In this document: positions 13,549 to 19,142 of the stretch, piece after piece | How the letters are laid out: every line of letters starts with the position of its first letter | Numbering within the stretch: position 1 is the first letter of the stretch | Source of the DNA: Chloroflexota bacterium | Lineage (GTDB): Bacteria; Chloroflexota; Chloroflexia; Thermomicrobiales; JADLAZ01 | NCBI GenBank assembly: GCA_020849725.1 | Contig: JADLAZ010000125.1 | Location: forward strand, 1-19,142 | DNA length: 19,142 nt | Direction of reading: 5' to 3' | Program-made: the position numbers and the translations under genes | Notes under the pieces: model-generated | What the model was told of the DNA's origin: nothing | Seen by the model: the letters and a program-made list of their open reading frames with translations, nothing else | Databases searched by the model: none

Positions 13549-14862
13549 ATGGCCCCAAAGATCGCCATGATCGGGGCCGGCAGCGCCGTCTTCGCTCGCC
13601 GGCTGATGATCGATATCCTGTCCTGGCCGGAGGTGGCCGGCGCGACGATCGCGCTGATGGATATCGACCCGGCGCGGCTGCGCCTGATCGAGGCACTCGC
13701 CCGCCGGCTCGTCGCCCAGGAGCGGCTGCCGGCGCGCATCGAGGCGACGACCGATCGCCGCGCCGCGCTCGACGGCGCCGACTACGTCGTGGTCATGGTC
13801 CAGGTCGGCGGGCTGGAGATGTTCGAGCGCGACGTCGCCATCCCGCGCCGCTACGGCATCGACCAGACCGTTGGCGACACGCTCGGCCCGGGCGGTGTCT
13901 TTCGCGGGCTGCGCACCATTCCGGTGCTGCTCGATCTCTGCCGCGACATGGCCGAGCTGTGCCCGCGGGCGCTGCTGATCAACTATTCCAACCCGATGGC
14001 CATCAACTGCTGGGCGATCAGCCTGACCAGCCCCATCGCCACCATCGGCCTGTGCCACTCCGTGCAGGGCACGTCCGAGCAACTGGCGCGCTATGTCGGC
14101 GTCCCGCACGACGAGGTCAGCTACTGGGTCGCCGGCATCAACCACCTGGCCTGGTTCCTCCGCTTCGAGCGGCAAGGTGAGGACCTGTACCCGGCGCTGC
14201 GGCGGGCGATGGATGACCCGGCGATCTACGCCCAGGACCCGGTGCGCTTCGAGATGCTGCGTCATTTCGACGCCTTCGTGACCGAGTCGAGCCATCACCT
14301 GTCGGAGTATGTGCCCTGGTTTCGGCGCAGCCCGACCGAGATCACGCGCTCGCTGCCAGTGCGCTGGGATTACCTCCAGATCTGCCTGCAGCGGCGCGGC
14401 GCGCACGACGAGCAACTCGAGCGCGAGGCGACCGGCGCGACGCCGATCGAAGTCAGCCGCTCGCACGAATACTGCTCGCACATCATCCACGCCATTGAGA
14501 CGGGCACACCCTACCGGATGAACGCCAACGTGCCGAACACCAACCTGATCGCCAACCTGCCAGCCGGCTGCTGCGTCGAGGTGCCCTGCCTCGTCGACGA
14601 CACCGGCGTCCAGCCGTGTCACGTCGGCGACCTGCCGCCGCAGTTGGCGGCGCTCGACCGCGCCAACATCGCCGTGCAGGAATTGGCAGTGCGGGCGGCG
14701 CTGACCGGTGACCGCCGCGCGCTCTATCACGCCGTCGCGCTCGACCCGCTGACCGGGGCGCTGCTGCGGCTGGGCCAGGTGCGGGCGCTGGTCGAGGAGA
14801 TGATCGCCGCCGAGATCGAATACTTGCCGATGTTCCAGCCGCGCGGCCTTGTCGCCGTGTGA
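13549..14862 (+). CDS. melA: Glycoside hydrolase family 4 alpha-galactosidase-like enzyme
   Basis: This 437-residue protein starts at an ATG preceded by AAGGAGGAG. The N-terminal Rossmann motif IGAGSAVF (8-15) followed by MDID (37-40) binds NAD. GDTLGPGGVFRGLRT (109-123) and NYSNPM (145-150) are GH4 signatures. C169 in GLCHSVQGT and H199 in GINHLAWF match the metal-binding Cys/His pair of GH4 enzymes. GH4 uses NAD and Mn2+ in a redox-elimination mechanism to release galactose or glucose from alpha-glycosides. The CHSVQGT motif fits the alpha-galactosidase (MelA) branch, but related glucosidases and glucuronidases exist. It heads a sugar-catabolism cluster with the following isomerase and a broken aldolase. 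Confidence 0.92.
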   Translation: MAPKIAMIGAGSAVFARRLMIDILSWPEVAGATIALMDIDPARLRLIEALARRLVAQERLPARIEATTDRRAALDGADYVVVMVQVGGLEMFERDVAIPRRYGIDQTVGDTLGPGGVFRGLRTIPVLLDLCRDMAELCPRALLINYSNPMAINCWAISLTSPIATIGLCHSVQGTSEQLARYVGVPHDEVSYWVAGINHLAWFLRFERQGEDLYPALRRAMDDPAIYAQDPVRFEMLRHFDAFVTESSHHLSEYVPWFRRSPTEITRSLPVRWDYLQICLQRRGAHDEQLEREATGATPIEVSRSHEYCSHIIHAIETGTPYRMNANVPNTNLIANLPAGCCVEVPCLVDDTGVQPCHVGDLPPQLAALDRANIAVQELAVRAALTGDRRALYHAVALDPLTGALLRLGQVRALVEEMIAAEIEYLPMFQPRGLVAV

Positions 14863-14871
14863 GACGACAGT

Positions 14872-14981
14872 GATGAGTGATGAGTGATGAGTAACCGGAT
14901 TGACCCACAACCGACGACGCACGATGCGCTGGACCCAGCCCTCGCGACTCATCACGCATCACCCATCACGCATCACTCGTC
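14872..14981. repeat. Inverted pair of heptamer arrays
   Basis: Three exact GATGAGT heptamers (14872-14892) face five inverted heptamers of the form AC[TGC]C[AG]TC (14947-14981) across a 54-base spacer. The arms could pair into a long hairpin. The array starts 9 bases after the galactosidase stop codon and runs into the 5' end of the isomerase reading frame. Confidence 0.8.
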
Positions 14982-15807
14982 CCTGGCGGTATCAACCTGG
15001 AGCCTGCATCGGGCGTTGGGGCCGGTCTATCCCGGCGTCACGCCGGCGGGCGACCGACCGGCGCGCTTCCCCTACGGCGCGGGCAGCCTGACGCTGCTGG
15101 ACGCGCCGGCGGCAGTGGCGGCGCTCGGCGCGCGCGACCTGGAGATCTGCCACTTCCATTTCCCGCGCACCGACGTCGACTACCTGGCGGCGCTGCGCGA
15201 GCGGCTGGCGGCGGCCGGCGTGCGCCTGCTGACGCTCCTGATCGACGCGGGCGACATCAGCGCGGCCGATCCGGCAGCGTGGGCGGGGGATCTGGCGGCC
15301 CTGCGCGGCTGGATCGACGTGGCGGCCGCTGCCGGCGCGCGGCAGGTGCGCGTCGTCGCTGGCGAGGCGTCACCCGATGATGCGGCGGCCATCCAGCGCA
15401 GCGTCGCCGGGCTGGCGGCGCTGGCCGCGTATGGCCGGGGGCGCGGCGTCGGCGTCATCACCGAGAACTGGCGGCCGCTGGCGTCGCGACCGGCCGCGCT
15501 GCTGACCATCCTCGATGGACTGGCTGGCCAGGTCGGGCTGTGCGTCGACTTCGGCAACCTGGCCGAGCCGACGAAGTACGCCGACCTGGCGGCGCTGCTG
15601 CCGCGCGCCACGACCATCCACGCCAAGGCGCGCGCGACGGCGCCGGGCCAGATGGACGAGGCCGACTTCCACCGCTGCCTCAATCTGGCCCGCGCGAGCG
15701 GCTACGATGGTCCCTACGTGCTGATCTTCGACGGTGCGGGCGATGAGCGCGCCGGCCTGGCCCGGCTGGGCGATCTGGTGCGTGGCCACCTGGCCGACGG
15801 AAACTGA
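14887..15807 (+). CDS. Sugar phosphate isomerase/epimerase (xylose isomerase-like TIM barrel)
   Basis: The frame gives 306 residues from the ATG at 14887; a GTG at 14884 is equally possible. The family-like sequence starts only at about residue 33 (LAVSTWSLHR). Residues 1-32 are encoded by the heptamer repeat array and its spacer and are not typical of the family. No ATG, GTG or TTG lies closer to the conserved part. The TIM-barrel metal ligands look intact: E193 (ITENW), D221 (CVDFGN) and H245 (TIHAKA). Family members isomerise or epimerise sugars or inositol derivatives with a divalent metal. It follows the galactosidase gene by 24 bases and precedes the aldolase remnant by 36, as in one catabolic operon. 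The true start is uncertain. Confidence 0.85.
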   Translation: MSNRIDPQPTTHDALDPALATHHASPITHHSSLAVSTWSLHRALGPVYPGVTPAGDRPARFPYGAGSLTLLDAPAAVAALGARDLEICHFHFPRTDVDYLAALRERLAAAGVRLLTLLIDAGDISAADPAAWAGDLAALRGWIDVAAAAGARQVRVVAGEASPDDAAAIQRSVAGLAALAAYGRGRGVGVITENWRPLASRPAALLTILDGLAGQVGLCVDFGNLAEPTKYADLAALLPRATTIHAKARATAPGQMDEADFHRCLNLARASGYDGPYVLIFDGAGDERAGLARLGDLVRGHLADGN

Positions 15808-15843
15808 CCGCACGACGAGCGCGACCACGACGAAGGGGTCGAC

Positions 15844-16005
15844 ATGCCACGGCTAGACAGAGTCATTGAGTAGCTTGAGGCGGGCCAGTGCGCCTTTGGC
15901 CCGTTCCTGCCGGCCGGGTCGATCCCGGACGCGGTCTGGATCGCCGGCTCGCAGTTCGACGCGGTCGTCTTCGAGATGGAGCACAGCCCGTTCGACCTGC
16001 ACGCT
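15844..16005 (+). pseudogene. HpcH/HpaI-type aldolase remnant (5' end only, with internal stop)
   Basis: A start codon after AAGGGG opens a frame reading MPRLDRVIE, then TAG at 15871-15873, then LEAGQCAFGPFLPAGSIPDA and, further on, FEMEHSPFDLHA. This matches the N-terminus of class II HpcH/HpaI aldolases, including the EHxPxDL stretch around the metal-site glutamate. The TAG is one base away from CAG, so a nonsense change is likely. Homology-like sequence stops near 16005, where antisense RHS sequence begins; the remaining ~80% of the gene is absent. Its position 36 bases after the isomerase suggests it was the third gene of the sugar operon. It is almost certainly non-functional. No database comparison was possible here. 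Confidence 0.75.
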
Positions 16006-16614
16006 GACGACGGCGGCCACAATGACCGCGATCGGCACGCCCGCGATCGTCGTTGCGCGGCCTTGAGCAGCATCTCCGCAACTTCGGCGTTATGCCCGGT
16101 CGGATCCGTATATCGCACCGGATTGTTGAGCACATACGCGTACCGATTGAGCGCTTGCGGATTGGCCGGTCCCGCACTCGGCGGCGTCTCTCGGCCAAAG
16201 AAGCCGTTGGCCAGCAGCGCCCGGTGCTCTGCCCCCAACTGTGCCCCGAACACTGGCTCATGGAACCCCACCGTCAGCGCCGCCAGCCCCGCCTGGGCAT
16301 CCGGCCCGACGGTGTCGGCCGCCCCACCGGCTCCGCTGGCCGTGCCCGGCACGATCGTATCCGGTGACACGAACAGGCCCAGCCCGGGGTCATAGTACCG
16401 CGCCTGGTAGAACAGCAGCCCCGTCCCATCGCGCCGCTGGCCGGTGAAGTCCCGCGTCGGCTGCGGGATGTCGCCCGTGCGCACCTCGCCCCACGGCGTG
16501 TAGGTCTGGACGTTGACCACCGCCCCACCGCTGGAGGTGGCCGCGCTGACACTGCCCAGGTGGTGCCGTGCAGGTAGGTGATGACGCCAGCGCGCGTACT
16601 CGCCAGACACGCGT
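16006..16614 (-). pseudogene. Displaced RHS core fragment, frameshifted and truncated at both ends
   Basis: On the minus strand this segment encodes a typical RHS C-terminal core: GSVSAATSSGGAVVNVQTYT, RDFTGQRRDGTGLLFYQARY, YDPGLGLFVSPD, then NRYAYVLNNPVRYTDPTG ending at 16095. It has no start of its own. The upstream part (TRAGVITYLHG) is in another frame because one C present in the intact copy is missing between 16564 and 16565. After DPTG only about 30 residues remain before the aldolase junction, and a second frame change near 16053 would restore a hydrophobic stretch (TIAGVPIAVIVAAVVS). No toxin domain is left. Its core closely matches the large RHS gene at 17708-19142, so it looks like debris of a cassette replacement. 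Confidence 0.8.
16371..16578. repeat. Direct repeat of RHS core, partner at 18473-18681
   Basis: These ~208 bases match 18473-18681 in the same orientation with about nine substitutions and one missing base, counted by eye. The repeats bracket the PD40 gene and the RHS C-terminal domain. Homologous recombination between them would remove both. Confidence 0.8.
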
Positions 16615-17697
16615 TCACGGCATGGTCGCCGTTGGCAGCAGGGTATCGAGCGGAGGAAGCTCATAGCGAAGGAGGCCACGCGGCTTCTCGTCGCGGGGCT
16701 CGACCGCCGGCACCGCCTCCATCGTGACCACGATCGATCGCCCATCCAGCGCCCAGCTGGCACCCCCGATGTCGCCGCCCTCCAGCAGCCAGACGCGGCG
16801 CCGGGTCGCGGGCTCCACCAGCCACAGGCCCCGCTGACCACCACGCAGATGCATCCCCACCAGCAGCCAGCGGCCATCCGGCGACCAGGCCGGCAACCCG
16901 ACCCAGGTGGCATCGTCGACGAGTACCTCCATCTCCCCGGTCGCCACCGCCAGCCGGTAGAGCTGCTTGGGCAGATCGAGGCGGTCGACGCCGTCCGGCG
17001 GCCGGCCGGCCACCGGCGCGGCGCCGCCGAAGGCGATCCACCGGCCATCCGGCGACCAGCGCGGCCGACCCGCCCGTTCGAGCGGCAGGGCCAGCGGCTC
17101 GAGCCGCAGCGGGCGCAGCCACTGCAGGCGCTCGTACAGGCCCTGACCGTCGTTGATGATGCCGGCTGACTGGTCGGGCGCGACATCGAACACGTTCGCG
17201 CCGAACGGCAGATAGTAGGGGACCAGGCGGGTCGTGGTCGTCCCCGCCAGGTCAGTGACCAGCAGGCTGACCGCCTCCTCCGGGATCCGCCGGGCCGGGG
17301 TCCGGCTGCCTTCGCAGCGCTGGAGAAAGCCCACCCGGCCGTCGGGCAAGAGGCGGGGCACGTACTGCGAGGTCCCGCGACAGTCCGGGTCGTCGGGGAG
17401 CGGCAGGCGGATGACCGGCCCGCCGTCGAGTGGGACGGTCACGAGATACAGGTGACGCGACTGGTCGGTCGGCCCGGCGGTGGGCAGGCTCCGTTGGGCG
17501 ATGAGGTGCTGGCCATCGGGCAGCCAGGACGGGAAGTCGAACCAGCCCTCGGTGGGCATGACGATGACCTGACCAACCGTCCGGTCCAGCACGGGCCGAA
17601 GGCCGGGCTGGCGCGCCAACGGCACGCACTGCAGCAGCAGGATCGCGGCGGCCAGGATGAGCCAGGCCCACAGCACCGGTGGCAGGCGGCCGGCCAT
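16615..17697 (-). CDS. Membrane-anchored TolB-like PD40 beta-propeller protein
   Basis: This 360-residue protein starts at the ATG at 17697, preceded by AAGGA within the last codons of the RHS gene. The alternative ATG at 17760 would overlap that gene by about 50 bases and adds a non-hydrophobic leader. Residues ~8-25 (WAWLILAAAILLL) form a signal anchor; LLQC is a poor lipobox. PD40/WD40-like blades recur as PSWLPDGQHLIAQR, PRLLPDGRVGFL, PRWSPDGRWIAFGG, PAWSPDGRWLLVGM and ASWALDGRSIVV, spread over ~60-340. It begins 10 bases after the RHS stop and ends at the displaced RHS core. That is the position of an immunity gene in RHS toxin loci, but PD40 propellers are not a usual immunity fold, so the role is unknown. 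Confidence 0.85.
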   Translation of the reverse strand: MAGRLPPVLWAWLILAAAILLLQCVPLARQPGLRPVLDRTVGQVIVMPTEGWFDFPSWLPDGQHLIAQRSLPTAGPTDQSRHLYLVTVPLDGGPVIRLPLPDDPDCRGTSQYVPRLLPDGRVGFLQRCEGSRTPARRIPEEAVSLLVTDLAGTTTTRLVPYYLPFGANVFDVAPDQSAGIINDGQGLYERLQWLRPLRLEPLALPLERAGRPRWSPDGRWIAFGGAAPVAGRPPDGVDRLDLPKQLYRLAVATGEMEVLVDDATWVGLPAWSPDGRWLLVGMHLRGGQRGLWLVEPATRRRVWLLEGGDIGGASWALDGRSIVVTMEAVPAVEPRDEKPRGLLRYELPPLDTLLPTATMP

Positions 17698-17707
17698 CGT
17701 TCGGTCC

Positions 17708-19142
17708 TTACCCGGCAGCAGCGACGGTAGCCGTGACACCGACTTCGATAAGGGTGGCATAGACGTACACGGCCAGTTCGTCCTTGCGCGGGTCGACCTT
17801 CCACTGGCGTACCATTGGATAGCCGCGTGGTCCGGGCGCGATCATGGGAATGCTGGCATCGTTTGCCACCGCCGTTCGGTAGACGTTGCCCATGGCCACA
17901 AAGCTCTCTGTAAGCAGTTGCTCTTGCCTATCCTTGTAGGGAATGCGCTCAGCCAGGCGCATGCCATAGTTCACCCCCGCTTGCTCAGCCGTGCCCCAGG
18001 CCTGGCGTAGTTCGGCACCCGGTGCAGATTCCCCAGGTTTGAGCAGCTTATTGAAGAAGCTCGACCAGTGGCCAGCCGCCTCCGCTACCGCTGCCCCGAA
18101 GCCGTCTGGGCGTGATCTGAGGACAATCGAGCCAGCTAGCCCCTCCTGAATCGCATGGAGAACCCCCGCGTCAGCGAGGGACATGCGCTGGCTGTCACGG
18201 AACGTCGGCGAGTCGGCGAAGTAGCGAATGATGCCCTTCACGTTGTTGAACCAGCCCTGCAGGCTGAAGGCGTCATCCAGCCAGTCGATCCAGTCGAGCC
18301 GCTCCTGCCACGACGCCGTGTCAAAGTCATCGACAGTGCAGTTCGTCTGGCAGTCCGCCAGGGCGGTCAGACCGTCAGGGTCAGTATAGCGGAGCGGGTT
18401 ATTGAGGCCGTACCCAAAGCGGTTCAGCGTCTGTGGGCGTGACCGCCCTGGTGCCGCCGGATCGGGACTGAGGAACAGCCCCAGCCCGGGGTCGTAGTAC
18501 CGCGCCTGGTAGAACAGCAGCCCGGTCCCATCCCGCCGCTGGCCGGTGAAGTCCCGCGTCGTCTGCGGGATGTCGCCCGTGCGCACCTCGCCCCACGGCG
18601 TGTAGGTCTGGACGTTGACCACCGCCCCACTGCTGGAGGTGGCCGCACTGACACTGCCCAGGTGGTCGCCGTGGAGATAGGTCACCACCCCCGCGCTCGT
18701 CCGCTGCGCCACCACCTGCCCGCCGACGCGGTACGACACCCGCCACGCCCCACCCGGCGCGTCCACCTCGTCGTCGTCCCCGACATAGGCCGTCGTCACC
18801 CCACCCACGGTCCGCCGCGCCCGCGTCCCGTCGGCATCATAGGCGTACGTCTCGGTCACCCCACCGCTGGTGATGCTCGTCGGGCGCTGCGCCGCGTCCC
18901 AACTCAGCGTCCGCCCCCCACCGCTGGTCAGGGTGCCGACCGCGTCCCAGACATACGCCTGCCCGCCCACACTGACCGGGGCATGCGGCCGGGGCTGGCC
19001 CACCGCCGGGTAGCTGTAGGCCACCCCGGCCTTGCTGGTCAGCCGCCCCAGCACGTCGTAGGCGTAGGTCTCGTCGTAGGCATTGGCCGGGTTGCCGCTC
19101 GTCCAGGCCCGCGTCAGCCGGTCGCGCTGGTCGTAGGTGTAC
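17708..19142 (-). CDS. RHS/YD-repeat protein, 3' part, with unrecognised C-terminal domain (5' end outside window)
   Basis: The minus-strand frame is open to the window edge, so the N-terminus lies beyond 19142. The visible 477 residues begin with YD repeats (YTYDQRDRLTRAW, ETYAYDVLGRL) and pass through the RHS core (GDHLGSVSAATS, YTPWGEV, ARYYDPGLGLFLSPD). The core ends at NNPLRYTDPDG (DPDG at about 18382-18371). RHS cores form a shell that encloses a variable C-terminal domain. Here about 220 residues follow (18370-17711), with a Trp/Asp-rich stretch (ERLDWIDWLDD), a helical middle and a hydrophobic end (VYVYATLIEVGVTATVAAAG). I recognise no known toxin motif in it. The stop codon overlaps the ribosome binding site of the PD40 gene, so the two are translationally linked. 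Confidence 0.9.
   Translation of the reverse strand, partial: YTYDQRDRLTRAWTSGNPANAYDETYAYDVLGRLTSKAGVAYSYPAVGQPRPHAPVSVGGQAYVWDAVGTLTSGGGRTLSWDAAQRPTSITSGGVTETYAYDADGTRARRTVGGVTTAYVGDDDEVDAPGGAWRVSYRVGGQVVAQRTSAGVVTYLHGDHLGSVSAATSSSGAVVNVQTYTPWGEVRTGDIPQTTRDFTGQRRDGTGLLFYQARYYDPGLGLFLSPDPAAPGRSRPQTLNRFGYGLNNPLRYTDPDGLTALADCQTNCTVDDFDTASWQERLDWIDWLDDAFSLQGWFNNVKGIIRYFADSPTFRDSQRMSLADAGVLHAIQEGLAGSIVLRSRPDGFGAAVAEAAGHWSSFFNKLLKPGESAPGAELRQAWGTAEQAGVNYGMRLAERIPYKDRQEQLLTESFVAMGNVYRTAVANDASIPMIAPGPRGYPMVRQWKVDPRKDELAVYVYATLIEVGVTATVAAAG

Noticed and set aside
12174..14180. Long plus-strand open frame (668 codons)
   Set aside because: It covers the BNR gene in antisense and runs into the galactosidase gene in the wrong frame; the product is Arg/Gln/Ala-rich and shows no motif.
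13369..14955. Long minus-strand open frame (528 codons)
   Set aside because: It is antisense to the GH4 gene, whose catalytic motifs are all intact on the plus strand.
14872..14981. CRISPR array suspected from short regular repeats
   Set aside because: The units are 7 bases with no unique spacers between them. This is a heptamer tandem repeat; no cas gene is present.
15990..16615. Insertion sequence at the aldolase/RHS junction
   Set aside because: No transposase, terminal inverted repeat or target duplication is visible near the junction. The adjacent DNA is RHS core sequence.
15714..17186. 490-codon minus-strand frame read as one protein
   Set aside because: It strings together an out-of-frame part of the PD40 gene, the RHS core fragment and antisense aldolase and isomerase sequence. 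Only the RHS core part is meaningful.
17240..17700. PD40 gene product as a lipoprotein
   Set aside because: The only N-terminal cysteine sits in LLQC, and Gln before Cys does not fit a lipobox; a signal anchor explains the hydrophobic segment better.

Overview
The window is a GC-rich chromosomal segment. Its contents suggest a Chloroflexota bacterium, possibly Thermomicrobia or Sphaerobacter-like: TIGR03663-type membrane glycosyltransferase relatives, an NHL propeller fused to a membrane enzyme, Thr/Pro-rich surface-protein linkers, YD-repeat RHS proteins and many intergenic hairpin repeats. This taxonomic placement is inference; no rRNA or tRNA gene is visible. Layout, left half: two tandem plus-strand membrane proteins (1-4660), the 3' part of an Agl23/TIGR03663 protein and a full-length GT-C-like protein ending in an NHL beta-propeller. 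They share a WYLRD-containing extracytoplasmic domain and probably act on lipid-linked sugars at the membrane. A hairpin-rich spacer leads to an enolase-superfamily acid-sugar dehydratase-like gene (4920-6119), then another repeat-rich spacer, then a secreted beta-helix protein with Thr/Pro stalks and two copies of an Ig/Fn3-like domain (6477-8897). Layout, middle: a minus-strand HepT/MntA toxin-antitoxin pair (9021-9658) is bracketed by GC-rich hairpin repeats. Next come minus-strand dps, a small unknown gene and a CCA-adding/poly(A) polymerase family gene (9880-12051), then a membrane-anchored BNR-repeat propeller (12210-13277). Layout, right half: a divergent plus-strand sugar-catabolism cluster holds a GH4 alpha-galactosidase, a sugar phosphate isomerase/epimerase and the 5' remnant of an HpcH/HpaI aldolase. 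The aldolase carries an early stop codon and is cut off at about 16005. There it meets minus-strand RHS DNA: a degenerate RHS core fragment (about 16006-16614), a TolB-like PD40 membrane protein (16615-17697), and the 3' part of a large RHS protein with an unrecognised 220-residue C-terminal domain (17708 to the window edge). How the parts relate: the RHS / PD40 / displaced RHS-core layout resembles polymorphic-toxin loci in which recombination in the conserved core swaps C-terminal cassettes and leaves core debris. The PD40 gene sits where an immunity gene would, though nothing shows that it is one. Several intergenic elements look mobile or recombinogenic: four copies of a GC-rich hairpin family, a long inverted repeat, and heptamer tandem arrays, one of which supplies the start codon and N-terminus of the isomerase gene.
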